This document shows positions 9,312 to 18,130 of a stretch of 64,000 nt of DNA, one piece after another. The notes below the pieces were generated by a model. The model saw only the letters and a program-made list of their open reading frames with translations, did no database searches and was not told the DNA's origin. How positions within the stretch are numbered: position 1 is the stretch's first letter; the number at the start of each line of letters is the position of its first letter. The DNA lies in the NCBI RefSeq assembly GCF_004570975.1, contig NZ_SPPC01000006.1:1-64000 (forward strand), read 5' to 3'. The position numbers and the translations under genes are program-made. This stretch comes from Barnesiella sp. WM24 (GTDB lineage: Bacteria; Bacteroidota; Bacteroidia; Bacteroidales; Muribaculaceae).

Positions 9312-9686
9312 ATGGATATAGAGTCATTAAGAGAGTATTGCCTGTCATTGCCGCTTACGACAGAGGATTCCGCGTTTGGCGAGGGTATTTTGCTATTCAG
9401 GGTAGGAGGCAGGATATTTGGCTGCCTGTCGCTTGACGGCGACGACTATTTCGCTTTAAAATGCAATCCGGAATATGCCATCGAACTGCGTGAGACCCAC
9501 GAAGAAATCGATGGTGCATATCACTGGAACAAAAAATACTGGAATCAGCTACGCCTCTCAGGCTCTCTGCCCGACGAGCTTATAAAATCGCTTATACGCC
9601 ACAGCTATTCAGAAGTCGTGAAGAAGCTGACGAAACGCATGAGGACAGAACATCCGGAAATCACGGAAATCCACGGGGAGGCATAG
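9312..9686 (+). CDS. YjbR/MmcQ-family protein
   Basis: A small cytoplasmic protein of 124 residues of the YjbR/MmcQ (cyaY-like fold) family, often called a DNA-binding protein, though the function is unproven. The opening SLREYCLSLPLTTEDSAFG, then KCNPEYAIELRE (about 55-66), YHWNKKYWNQL (about 75-85) and SYSEVVKKLTKR near the end are the family's landmarks. The 111 bp before it hold a 10-bp interrupted inverted repeat (9240-9249 with 9280-9289) and a T-run just before the start, perhaps a weak terminator of the nuclease gene. It converges on the dipeptide epimerase gene with 7 bp between stops. Confidence 0.85.
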   Translation: MDIESLREYCLSLPLTTEDSAFGEGILLFRVGGRIFGCLSLDGDDYFALKCNPEYAIELRETHEEIDGAYHWNKKYWNQLRLSGSLPDELIKSLIRHSYSEVVKKLTKRMRTEHPEITEIHGEA

Positions 9687-9693
9687 CCGGTCG

Positions 9694-10842
9694 TCATGCC
9701 TCGACCGCGCCTATGCCGGGGCGGTCGCGGGGGATTTCGACCTTGCCGTCGACAATCTTGGCTCCGTCAAAGCAGTCGTTGGTTATGAGGAGGTTTCCGT
9801 CAAGGTCGGCCCACTTCGCCACGGGTGCAAGCTGAGAGGCGGCGGAGATGGCACACGAGGTCTCCGTCATGCAGCCGAGCATCACGTCCATGCCGAGCGC
9901 CTGAGCAAGCTCCGCCATCTGTTTTGCCTCGCGCATCCCGGTGCTCTTCATAAGCTTTATGTTGATGGCATCGTAGACCCCGTAGGCGCGCCTTACATCG
10001 TCAAGGCGCTGCAGAAACTCGTCGGCTACGATGGGGAGCGGGGAGCGTTCGCGAAGCCACGCCGTCTCGTCAATCATCTCTTTCGGCATCGGCTGCTCCA
10101 CAAAGAGGCAGTTGCGCTCGGCGAGCCAGTGACACATCTCCAGCGCGTGGTGCTTGTCGGTCCACCCTTGGTTGACATCCACACATATGGGGCGAGCCGT
10201 CATCCGGCGTATGATGTCGACGGTCTCCGTGTCATGGTCAAGCCCCATTTTCACTTTCAGTATCTTGTAAGGTTCGGCCTCGGCTACTTTCTGACGCACA
10301 ATGTCGGGGGTGTCTATGCCTATGGTAAACGAGGTGTCGGGTGTATTTTCAGGCGAGAGCCCCCATATCCTGTACCAAGGCTGCCCCATCAGCTTTCCGG
10401 TAAGGTCGTGGAGCGCGATGTCGACCGACGCCTTTGCAGCACGGTTGTCGGGCGCCACCCTGTCCATGTAATCGTGGATTTCAGCAAGGCGAAACGGATC
10501 GGCAAACTGAGACAAGTCGAGCGACGAGAGGTAGCGCGTGACCGACTCCACGCTCTCTCCGAGATAGGGAGGCATGGACGCCTCGCCATAGCCCGTCACG
10601 CCGTCAAGCTCAATCTTGACAAGTACATCGGGCGTAGTAGTGCGGCTGAATTTCGCAAGGTTAAACGAGTGGCGCAACTGCAGCTCGTAAGGCGCAAATG
10701 AGAGTTTCATCCTCCCTCCTGTCATCTCCCTGACCGGTGACCCGGGCGCCGACACGGCAGATGCCGCGGCTGTAATCCACCTTGGAGCGGCAATCACAGC
10801 CGCCCCCATCATAGCTCCTTTTAAAAATTTACGTCGATCCAT
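9694..10842 (-). CDS. dipeptide epimerase (L-Ala-D/L-Glu type) with Tat signal
   Basis: Enolase-superfamily enzyme of 382 residues, likely epimerising L-Ala-D-Glu from peptidoglycan peptides. Superfamily residues are in place: KVKMG (lysine acid/base, about 198-202), CVDVNQGW, FVEQPM and IVADE metal ligands, and the second lysine in NIKLMKSTG (about 297-305). The N-terminus MDRRKFLKG is a twin-arginine motif followed by a hydrophobic stretch rich in Ala and a cleavage-like ASA, so export through Tat is predicted; most described relatives are cytoplasmic. Substrate cannot be read from sequence alone. See the promoter at 10849, which raises a leaderless transcript. Confidence 0.85.
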   Translation of the reverse strand: MDRRKFLKGAMMGAAVIAAPRWITAAASAVSAPGSPVREMTGGRMKLSFAPYELQLRHSFNLAKFSRTTTPDVLVKIELDGVTGYGEASMPPYLGESVESVTRYLSSLDLSQFADPFRLAEIHDYMDRVAPDNRAAKASVDIALHDLTGKLMGQPWYRIWGLSPENTPDTSFTIGIDTPDIVRQKVAEAEPYKILKVKMGLDHDTETVDIIRRMTARPICVDVNQGWTDKHHALEMCHWLAERNCLFVEQPMPKEMIDETAWLRERSPLPIVADEFLQRLDDVRRAYGVYDAINIKLMKSTGMREAKQMAELAQALGMDVMLGCMTETSCAISAASQLAPVAKWADLDGNLLITNDCFDGAKIVDGKVEIPRDRPGIGAVEA

Positions 10843-10848
10843 AGATTA

Positions 10849-10856
10849 CAAATATA
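10849..10856 (-). promoter_or_regulatory. -7 box of the dipeptide epimerase gene
   Basis: TATATTTG on the minus strand, a perfect TAnnTTTG match, only 6 bp upstream of the ATG. Transcription would then start at or within a base or two of the start codon. No clear TTTG at -33. Confidence 0.4.
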
Positions 10857-10911
10857 ACACATCTCCCCCACTCCCGCACCGCTTCCCACAAAATTTCCCC
10901 TTAAATAATAT

Positions 10912-10943
10912 AAAAAATGGCATGCCTTATTTTGACATACCAT
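10912..10943 (-). terminator. terminator after the orphan secreted gene
   Basis: On the minus strand a 10-bp stem (10934-10943 with 10917-10926, including two U-G pairs, 7-nt loop) is followed by six T residues. It lies 20 bp after the stop of the 243-residue gene. Confidence 0.7.
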
Positions 10944-10962
10944 ATATTATAAGAAGTATCAA

Positions 10963-11694
10963 TTATTTCGCGCTTTTATTTTGAGCGTCTTGAACATGGC
11001 GACACCGTATGTGATTCGCGATACGCAGACTGTCGTCATGTGCCACGCTTTCCATTTTAACACCGTCGGCACTGACAGCATCACCATACCTTACACTTCC
11101 GAGAAGCTTTTGTATATAATCATCTCTCCGTGATAAACCCTCGTCAGTCATGACCACTTTCATAAGCAATGCGGGATGCGCATACTTGCGAAGATACAAG
11201 CCTACACAATTAGAGTATCTTCCGAGGTATGATTCAGGGAGTTTCATATCATAAACATACACGACATCAGCATTACCATATCGCGACATGTCTTCAAGCT
11301 TAATTTTTCTGACGCTACCGCTAACATCCTTATTCTCATCACCCAAAGCCGCATGCAGTTCACGCTCAGGCGTACCGTGCAGCATAGGGATTGTCGGTGA
11401 GATTACCGGATAAAGCAACACACACTCTTTATTATCCGACTCAAGAGCCACAGGGTGCAGCGCAATCACCCGTTCACCTTCATACAGAGCGTCGGCGGGT
11501 TTATAATTCTTATTGACTACAAGCACATCGGCGCCATTCTCGTAAACCGGGTGAAATCCATCAGGCTTCTGAATATAAACATCAGCCTTCTCCGCATTGC
11601 CATCCCAATTATAGCACTTGTCAAACAATCCATCTTGGGCATATTGCGAAAGACAGCACATAACAAACATAAAAAATACAAACAGTCTCTCCAT
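10963..11694 (-). CDS. secreted protein of unknown function
   Basis: I do not recognise this 243-residue protein. It has a probable Sec signal (MERLFVFFMFVMCCLSQYAQ, cleavage after the AQ region near residue 20) and no membrane span afterwards, so it should be periplasmic. The mature part is mixed alpha/beta and charged, with KADVYIQKPDGFHP near the start and YSNCVGLYLRKYAHPALLMK in the middle. It ends in a basic NKSAK tail. The gene starts 4 bp after the stop of the upstream 90-residue ORF, so the two are likely co-transcribed, and it has its own terminator. GC content is below that of neighbouring genes. Confidence 0.6.
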   Translation of the reverse strand: MERLFVFFMFVMCCLSQYAQDGLFDKCYNWDGNAEKADVYIQKPDGFHPVYENGADVLVVNKNYKPADALYEGERVIALHPVALESDNKECVLLYPVISPTIPMLHGTPERELHAALGDENKDVSGSVRKIKLEDMSRYGNADVVYVYDMKLPESYLGRYSNCVGLYLRKYAHPALLMKVVMTDEGLSRRDDYIQKLLGSVRYGDAVSADGVKMESVAHDDSLRIANHIRCRHVQDAQNKSAK

Positions 11695-11698
11695 AATC

Positions 11699-11971
11699 TC
11701 AAATTCTAATAGTTATACACGTATTTATCAGCATCTTATATGGCTTTACTTTTTCTCCCACATAAAATACACATAATGATATTAAGAAACAGAATTGCAT
11801 TAAATAATATTTAGGGGCAATATATTTATCAATGAATCCTTCTGAGCATGTAAATACAGCACCTCCAAATAAAAGTGCCACTATTAGACATTCAATATTT
11901 ATATATCTCTTAATATTTGAATGTACCATCTTTTTTATAGCATAATTGCGGATTAACACTATATCAATCAT
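11699..11971 (-). CDS. small membrane protein or fragment of one
   Basis: A 90-residue AT-rich ORF with two hydrophobic segments (about residues 26-43, CLIVALLFGGAVF, and 53-71, YLMQFCFLISLCVFYVG). A second ATG at residue 15 (base 11929) gives a more compact start. The pattern looks like the first two spans of a larger polytopic protein of the O-antigen-ligase kind, so it may be a truncated remnant; this is only an impression. It is followed closely by the orphan secreted gene. Codon use is AT-rich compared with the surroundings. Confidence 0.4.
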   Translation of the reverse strand: MIDIVLIRNYAIKKMVHSNIKRYINIECLIVALLFGGAVFTCSEGFIDKYIAPKYYLMQFCFLISLCVFYVGEKVKPYKMLINTCITIRI

Positions 11972-12200
11972 GTTGCAAATTAAGGTAATTTTTTTACAAT
12001 CTGATGCAGCAATATATTACAAATACGTCTTAATACGTAACATTTTTACACCTAAAAAGAAAAATAAATCATATTCCACAATTATAACATATAGTATAAG
12101 ACATGCCAAGCGGAGGTCTATATATATTGCGAAACCTCACAAAAGGACATGAAGAACGTATTTTCACTTATGAAAACGGGCAACAAATCTGGTGGTAAAT
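11972..12200. other. AT-rich intergenic stretch with a doubtful 31-codon ORF
   Basis: No convincing gene. A plus-strand ORF (12103-12198) could encode a 31-residue peptide beginning MPSGGLYIL and ending IWW, with its stop just before the bidirectional terminator. A second frame gives a 17-residue peptide starting MKNVFSLMK (ATG at 12149). Neither has a clear promoter or known relatives to me. Confidence 0.25.
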
Positions 12201-12242
12201 AAAAAGGTCGTGCATAACTTCAATGGTATGCACGACCTTTTT
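12201..12242. terminator. bidirectional terminator between the FKBP operon and the AT-rich stretch
   Basis: Perfect 15-bp stem, 12201-12215 with 12228-12242, with A-run on the left arm and T-run on the right arm, so it works in both directions. It sits 19 bp after the stop of the lipoprotein FKBP gene. Confidence 0.88.
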
Positions 12243-12261
12243 CAGCTATATATGATAGCGG

Positions 12262-13146
12262 TTATTTTCTGGAGGGGTTGATGTCGGCAACCTCAACTTC
12301 AAATACGAGAGTCTGGTTGGGGCCGATCTTAGCGTAGGGCTGACCCTTCACACCGTAGGCAAGGTCGCCGGGGATGTAAAGCACATACTTGGCGCCTTTC
12401 TTCATGAGCTTCAGACCTTCACCGAAGCCGGGGACTACCTGATTCGGGCGGAAGTTGCGTGCCTCTCCCTTGGAATCATCAAATACAGTGCCGTCGGTAA
12501 GAGTACCCTTGTAGATTACGGCAACCTGGTCGTTGTCAGTGATGGCTGCGCCTTCACCTTCTGAAATCACCTTGTAGGAAAGGCCTGAAGCGGTAGTCTT
12601 CACTGTAGCGTCAGCTTTCTTCACAGAGTCGATGAAAGCCTCGCCTGCCTTGCGGCCGGCAACCGCCTCGGGAGCGTTGTTAAGCTCTTCAAGCTTGCGT
12701 TCCTCGGCAGCCTTCTGGGCGCGCTCTATAAGGCTGTTGAGAAGAGCCTGGTCAATTGCAGTGTCAGCGACAGAGTCGGCGGTGAGAGCAGCCTTGAACT
12801 CTTTCATGAAAAGGTCGCGGTCAACGTCAACACCAATCTCCTTTGAGAAATAGTTGAACTGCTGCGCGAAACGCACACCTGTGCTCAGACCCTGGAGGTA
12901 AGACTCCTGGGTAGAATCAGCGGCAACGGCGGTCTGTATACCGCGGAGGAAAGCCTGCTTGTCAAACTTGCCGTCGCTCTGACGGGCGAAGTTTTCAGAG
13001 AACTGGCTACCGATAACCTTACCGAAGAGGATTGAAACAGAGTCGTTGAGAGCAGCGTCACCGGTTGAAGCCGCATTGGATTTGCCACAAGCGGTGGCGC
13101 TCATAAGGATAGCACCTACACCACAGGCAAGAATAAATTTCTTCAT
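12262..13146 (-). CDS. FKBP-type peptidyl-prolyl isomerase, lipoprotein
   Basis: A protein-folding enzyme of 294 residues. The lipoprotein signal MKKFILACGVGAILMSATAC (lipidated Cys at 20) places it at the periplasmic face or outer membrane. An N-terminal helical dimerisation domain (about residues 30-170, FKBP_N type) is followed by the FKBP catalytic domain (about 185-290) with VAVIYKGTLTDGTVFDDS, VVPGFGEGL, YVLYIPGDLAYG and LVFEVEV. The architecture is that of Mip/FkpA chaperones. It lies 32 bp after the second FKBP gene and shares its promoter and terminator. Confidence 0.93.
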   Translation of the reverse strand: MKKFILACGVGAILMSATACGKSNAASTGDAALNDSVSILFGKVIGSQFSENFARQSDGKFDKQAFLRGIQTAVAADSTQESYLQGLSTGVRFAQQFNYFSKEIGVDVDRDLFMKEFKAALTADSVADTAIDQALLNSLIERAQKAAEERKLEELNNAPEAVAGRKAGEAFIDSVKKADATVKTTASGLSYKVISEGEGAAITDNDQVAVIYKGTLTDGTVFDDSKGEARNFRPNQVVPGFGEGLKLMKKGAKYVLYIPGDLAYGVKGQPYAKIGPNQTLVFEVEVADINPSRK

Positions 13147-13178
13147 GTGAATAATGTTTTATTGTCTTATTGTCTTGT

Positions 13179-13799
13179 TTAGTTTACCTTGATAAGCTCC
13201 ACGTCGAAGATAAGGGTGGAGTTAGGTCCGATTATATTGCCGGCTCCGTTAGGACCGTAGGCAAGCTGAGAGGGGATGAAAAGACGCCACTTGGCACCTT
13301 CCTTCATCAACTGGAGAGCCTCAACCCATCCGGGGATTACCTGAGTCACACCGAATGTGGCGGGAGCGCCACGCTCGACAGAGCTGTCAAACACGGTGCC
13401 GTCAATCAGTTTTCCGGTATAGTGGACAGTTACGCTGTCAGTTGCCACGGGCTGCTTGCCTGTGCCTTCCTGAAGCACCTCATACTGAAGTCCTGAAGGG
13501 GTCACGCTGACTTCAACGCGCTTGCCGTTTTCTTCAAGAAATTTCTTTCCCGCAGCTTCATTGACTTCTCCCATCTTGGCGGCGGCAGCCTGCTGCTCAG
13601 CCTCCATAGCCTCAAAGAAATTCTTTATCTCAAGCTTTGCCTCGTCGTAGGTCATCTTGGGCTCTGCGCCTTCAAACACGGCTGCGACACCATCGGCAAA
13701 GTCCTTTACATTAATAGTCTTGATACCGGAGCTGCGGAAATTGTTTCCCATGCTCAGGCCCAACGCATAGCTTATGCGGTCTAAATTCTGGTTATCCAT
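13179..13799 (-). CDS. FKBP-type peptidyl-prolyl isomerase without signal peptide
   Basis: A 206-residue relative of the neighbouring lipoprotein with an N-terminal helical domain (residues 1-95, opening with LDRISYALGLSMG) and an FKBP domain (about 105-205) that keeps VTVHYTGKLIDGTVFDSS, IPGWVEAL, WRLFIPSQLAYG and LIFDVELIKV. No signal peptide is visible, so this copy should be cytoplasmic. The pair thus covers both compartments, and paralogy is evident from the sequence. It is the first gene of the two-gene operon and has a well-formed promoter. Confidence 0.92.
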   Translation of the reverse strand: MDNQNLDRISYALGLSMGNNFRSSGIKTINVKDFADGVAAVFEGAEPKMTYDEAKLEIKNFFEAMEAEQQAAAAKMGEVNEAAGKKFLEENGKRVEVSVTPSGLQYEVLQEGTGKQPVATDSVTVHYTGKLIDGTVFDSSVERGAPATFGVTQVIPGWVEALQLMKEGAKWRLFIPSQLAYGPNGAGNIIGPNSTLIFDVELIKVN

Positions 13800-13836
13800 A
13801 AAAAAGTAATTTTAATTTTCTATCCTTTTCGGCTCG

Positions 13837-13867
13837 CAAATTTATACAGAATATTTGGATTGTCAAA
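13837..13867 (-). promoter_or_regulatory. promoter of the FKBP operon
   Basis: On the minus strand: TTTG at 13864-13867, 19 bp spacing, TAAATTTG at 13837-13844. Both elements match the Bacteroidetes consensus exactly. Transcription should start near 13830, giving a leader of about 30 nt. Confidence 0.75.
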
Positions 13868-13916
13868 AAATAACTGATTTTGAGCCGATAAAGTTCATTA
13901 TATCAAAACCTATATC

Positions 13917-13956
13917 AAAAAGAATAGAGGCCGCCCACTTCACAGGGAACGGCCTC
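13917..13956 (-). terminator. terminator of the pectinesterase-like gene
   Basis: Minus-strand hairpin of GAGGCC arms (13951-13956 with 13927-13932) with inner CCC/GGG pairing, followed by a T-rich tract at 13917-13921. Confidence 0.7.
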
Positions 13957-14017
13957 CAGGTCATTAATCAAAATCTTCAAGTGACCCCATTACCGGTCAC
14001 TAACTATGAAAAAGTAA

Positions 14018-17000
14018 TTATTTATACATTTTAGTAGTAACCACCTCTCCGTCGGCATATACGTCAACGCGTATCACCACGCCGGTGTAAGTATCGCTCA
14101 CGCGCATACCCTCAAGGTTGTACCATACAGTGCTTACCGGCTCGGCGGCAACGGCAGTACCGTCGATTGAGACAGTCCCGCCTACCTTTACGGCATCACC
14201 GAGACCACCCATCTCATTGGCGGCACGTACAGAGTAAACCGCGTCAGGGTTAGCTACAGTGTATTCAGGCTCGGTGGTAAAATCCACAATCTTGCCATTC
14301 TCACATACAGCCCAGCAGAGCGCATAGTCGCTGTAATCCCAGATAAGCAATGTGCCTTCAAGGCTTACATTGGTGGGAGCGGGAGCCTGCTCGGCGATTG
14401 ATGCCGGATCCCAGTCGTCGTCGCCGCCCATCACTACAGAGAGGGTCAGAGCCTCAGCTTCTTCCTTGGTAAGGACAGGATTATTGGGGTGGTTGCCTGT
14501 TCCGAAGCTCTTCTTACGCTGGCTAAGGTCGATAGGCGTACCGGCTGAGGTAAACGAGTTGTATTCGGCAAACTGCTTGGGATAGCCGTCGGAACCCATA
14601 TCGTTCCATCCTATAGCCGAAGGCTTAACCTTCATCTCGGTGTCGATGAACAGGGCGATAGGAGTGCCGCTACCCCACGGACGACCGAGAGTGTACTGAC
14701 CGTCAACCGATTCGGGACCGGTAATCACACAGTCTTTGAACACATAGCCATACTGCTTTGCAACCGAAGGCACTGCAAGATAGCCGGCGCCACACATACG
14801 CAGTTCGACAGCGTTGTAGTAAACATCGCCCTTACCGCAGAGGAAGTCGGTCCTGCCTCGCAGCACACCGCCCTCGAAGTAGTAGCGTGACCGGTCATTG
14901 TTAGACACATAGGTGTCCTGATAAGCCCAGAGGCACACATCCTTGCAGACAGTCTTGTCGGAAGCGTCGTTGAGCACGATGTTACGTCCCGACTCGTCGG
15001 GCATTGCGCTCTTGAGGGTGACATCCTGGAAGTAGGTTCCGGTCGCCTGCTTTGTAAGCTGCAGCACATCGCCGCGTCCGATACCTTCAAGCACATGGCT
15101 TCCGCCCTTGTATTCAGGCACAGTGTTGACAATCGAGGTGCCTTCCATGCTCTCGCCGATAATCGACACATTGGGCACGTTGATGATTGTAGTGGCGCTG
15201 GGATACTGCTTTCCGTCGGTACCTTCCGCAAAACGGTCGGTTGCGGCAGGAATCACGTAGTCGCCATCTTTGTCCTTGATGAAGATACGGAAACGCTTGG
15301 AAGTGTCCTCGCGCTTTTCAGCAGCGGCAAGAGCCTCAAGGATAGAGCCGTCGTCGGGCACTACAAAGTCATAGAGAGCCTTTGTCACGACAGGACGGGT
15401 CCTGGTAGTGAAATTGATAGTAATCTCTTTGTCAAGAGCATTGTCGGTAAGGTCGGTCACGCTGCCGGCAGCAAGAGTGAATGTGTATTTTGTGCCATAA
15501 GCGAGGTTCTTGTACTGGAACAGCACGGTCTTGCCGGTCACCTGAGGCTGGAGAGCGACACTGCCGAGTGTAGCGGCAGCTTTTTCGCTCAGCTTCACTT
15601 TCTCGTCAAAGGTCAGCACAATCTTGCCGTTGATGGAAGCATTGTCAGAGCCTTCAGCCGGAACAAACGATACAAGCACAGGAGCAGTGCCGTCGTCAAC
15701 GAGCTTCTCTGTACCGGTGATATAGGTTGCGCCAAGGGCTATACCGTCATTATTGGACTCGGTACCGTCGACGGGCGATGAAGTATCGGAAATCCAACGC
15801 AGGTGAAGCACGGGGCTGTTGTCGGCCTCGGCGGGGATGTCAAATTCAGCATCGGTCCAGTTCTTGCGACCGTCGATAGTTATGTTGCCCAGAAGCTTCC
15901 AGGTATTTCCGTCGAGTGAATACTCTACATTCTGCACAGTGTGGGCATTGTAGTTGTAAGCCATTGCGGTGATAAGCTTCATGCCGGTAAACGCCGAGGC
16001 ATTCACGGTAGTCTGCCAGTAATATTTTCCGAGACCGTAGGTGCGCCAGTTCACAGCTGCGGGACGTCCTTCATAGCCGCCTGACTCCTGGCTCTTGTCA
16101 AGCCAGCCTTCAGTATTGCCGTCGGCGTCACGAAGCACAAGAGCTGAAGCATCATTGTCGGCCGACGCGAAGTCGGCTGTTCTGCCGTTGGCGCCTTTGC
16201 GATAGAAGTCCCAGCCGGCGACAAAATCCACAGCCGAATACACGGCGGTGATGTCGCGGTCCTCATTCATCACCATAGAGATTGATGCCGAGGTCTGACC
16301 GTCGTTCCAGTTGCTGAAAGTGACGATAGGATTGCTTGTAGCGGAGAGAGTCACCTCAGTGCCTTCCTCATACATGTTCTTGCCGTCGACAATCACGGGA
16401 GCGGGAGTAGCCTGAACCATATAATAGTTGGCACCGCCCTCTACCTTATAGTCGAGGCAATAGGTATTGATTGCCTCAAAATTGGCGGTCAGCTTGGAGT
16501 CGGCGGCAAGAGTGAACTTGAACTTGGGCTCGGCGGAAACTTCCTTGCCTGCCTCATCGGTCCAGTTGACAAACTTATAGCCGAAGTTACGTGTAGCGGT
16601 CAATGTAAGCTCTGTGCCTTCATCGAAGGTAGAGCCGTTGGGGTACACGCTCACGCTACCGCCCTCTTCGGGCGAAGCGACAGCTCCGAAAGAAAATTTC
16701 TCGACAGGAGCCACTGTTCCGTCAACAGAGCCATAGATACGGACATCGCTGATTCCGGCTTCCTTATTGTCAAGGTCATAGATGTTGATGACGAGTGAGA
16801 ATCCGGCAGTCGTGGCAAGTGTCGGGTCATCAAGAGTGAATTCAAATTCAGGAGTGTAGGCGGGATTGGAGCCATGGTCATCTTCGGCAGTCGACTTGTT
16901 GTCGCGGGGAGGAATCAATCCTGTAGCGAGCACCTTTTCAACGCCTTCAGAAGTGCGGACACTTATGTCCATCTTGCCGCCGTTAGTACCGAAACGGCAG

Positions 17001-17938
17001 AGCTTTCCGCTCACTTTCACCGGAGTAAAGGTAAGACCCTTGCAAGGCACGACCTTCCATTCAACGGCATTTGCGGCAGAAGCGCCTGACTCTTTTGACT
17101 TGGGCTTGAAGCCGACGAAGCGGCCCCACACTGACGAGGTCTTTCCGGCAACTTCAAGAATATTGTCACCTACAGAGAATGAATTGAGGGAGAAAGCGCC
17201 TTCGGGAGTCACCTCGGGAGCATCTTCGCTTGAAGAGTCAAACGCCCAGAGAATCGCTGCGTCGGCATTGCTGAAAGAAGCTCCGCCGAGACTTCCGCTT
17301 ACAGTTCCATCAATATGGACATCGCTGAATCCTCCCTGCTTGGTATTGCCCACGCCGATTGTGGCAACGAGGGTAAAACCGTCGGTCGATGCAAGCTTAG
17401 CCTGCTGCTCGGGAGTAAGAGTGATGTCAAATTGCTGGGTGTAATTGGCATTTTTACCAAAATCATCCTCAGCCTGTGTCAGTTTATTACGCGGTGCAGT
17501 GAAGTTGCCAAGCACTTCCACAGTACCGTCGGCAAGACGCGCCGACACGGTCACACCGTTTTCAGCATTGGTTCCGAATCGCTGAATGTAAGCGCTCACG
17601 CGTACCGGAGTGAATGTAAGCCCGCGAGAGGGAGCCACATACCACTCGACTGTGTCGTCGGCAGAGTTCTTGGGCTGAATTTTAACAAAAGTAACATCAA
17701 CATTGGTACCATTTTCTGTACCTTTCACCACGTTTTCACCGAGGTTGAACGACGCGATCGATATAGCGTCGGGGTCAGAGACTGTAGACTCCGCATAAGT
17801 GTCGGCGGAATTAAAATCCCACACTATCGACACCGGCGCATTGTCATAAACGCCATTGTTCTGCGCCGACATGTAGGCAGGCGAAAGCCATGTCATACAC
17901 ATCAGGGCACAAACAAGCCTAAGCAATTTGTCTGTCAT
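14018..17938 (-). CDS. giant secreted pectinesterase-like multidomain protein
   Basis: 1306 residues with a Sec signal (cleavage after SAQ, about residue 26). Domains in order: two copies of a domain of about 185 residues (about 33-218 and 226-413; both contain GLTFTPV, RFGTN and SDV..DG), two InlB-like beta repeats (about 417-575, SPEEGGSV and GYKFVNW), a discoidin-like module (to about 745), a Big_5-type Ig domain (about 750-850), then a CE8 pectin methylesterase domain (about 860-1180). In that domain QDTY (about 1006), TDFLCGKGD (about 1028) and LGRPWG (about 1084) keep the catalytic pattern. The last 45 residues resemble a C-terminal sorting tail. Expected role: removal of methyl esters from pectin outside the cell. 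A near-consensus -7 box lies at 17996-18003. Confidence 0.8.
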   Translation of the reverse strand: MTDKLLRLVCALMCMTWLSPAYMSAQNNGVYDNAPVSIVWDFNSADTYAESTVSDPDAISIASFNLGENVVKGTENGTNVDVTFVKIQPKNSADDTVEWYVAPSRGLTFTPVRVSAYIQRFGTNAENGVTVSARLADGTVEVLGNFTAPRNKLTQAEDDFGKNANYTQQFDITLTPEQQAKLASTDGFTLVATIGVGNTKQGGFSDVHIDGTVSGSLGGASFSNADAAILWAFDSSSEDAPEVTPEGAFSLNSFSVGDNILEVAGKTSSVWGRFVGFKPKSKESGASAANAVEWKVVPCKGLTFTPVKVSGKLCRFGTNGGKMDISVRTSEGVEKVLATGLIPPRDNKSTAEDDHGSNPAYTPEFEFTLDDPTLATTAGFSLVINIYDLDNKEAGISDVRIYGSVDGTVAPVEKFSFGAVASPEEGGSVSVYPNGSTFDEGTELTLTATRNFGYKFVNWTDEAGKEVSAEPKFKFTLAADSKLTANFEAINTYCLDYKVEGGANYYMVQATPAPVIVDGKNMYEEGTEVTLSATSNPIVTFSNWNDGQTSASISMVMNEDRDITAVYSAVDFVAGWDFYRKGANGRTADFASADNDASALVLRDADGNTEGWLDKSQESGGYEGRPAAVNWRTYGLGKYYWQTTVNASAFTGMKLITAMAYNYNAHTVQNVEYSLDGNTWKLLGNITIDGRKNWTDAEFDIPAEADNSPVLHLRWISDTSSPVDGTESNNDGIALGATYITGTEKLVDDGTAPVLVSFVPAEGSDNASINGKIVLTFDEKVKLSEKAAATLGSVALQPQVTGKTVLFQYKNLAYGTKYTFTLAAGSVTDLTDNALDKEITINFTTRTRPVVTKALYDFVVPDDGSILEALAAAEKREDTSKRFRIFIKDKDGDYVIPAATDRFAEGTDGKQYPSATTIINVPNVSIIGESMEGTSIVNTVPEYKGGSHVLEGIGRGDVLQLTKQATGTYFQDVTLKSAMPDESGRNIVLNDASDKTVCKDVCLWAYQDTYVSNNDRSRYYFEGGVLRGRTDFLCGKGDVYYNAVELRMCGAGYLAVPSVAKQYGYVFKDCVITGPESVDGQYTLGRPWGSGTPIALFIDTEMKVKPSAIGWNDMGSDGYPKQFAEYNSFTSAGTPIDLSQRKKSFGTGNHPNNPVLTKEEAEALTLSVVMGGDDDWDPASIAEQAPAPTNVSLEGTLLIWDYSDYALCWAVCENGKIVDFTTEPEYTVANPDAVYSVRAANEMGGLGDAVKVGGTVSIDGTAVAAEPVSTVWYNLEGMRVSDTYTGVVIRVDVYADGEVVTTKMYK

Positions 17939-18130
17939 AATGATTGTTTGGTATTAAATTATAAAAGTTGGTTATGGGTTATCTTCGTGCTTTTGTGCAA
18001 AGTAAGCTTATTTTGACATAACCCGCAGTGTAAAATCTATCGAAAACACGGGAAGATTTATCGTATAGTCAACAGTCACAGCATCGTAAACCCGTGAATG
18101 ACTCTTTACAAAAATAAGTGACAAATGAAA

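Noticed and set aside
11946-12152. 68-codon plus-strand ORF
   Set aside because: AT-rich, overlaps the start of the opposite ORF, no promoter or protein-like composition.
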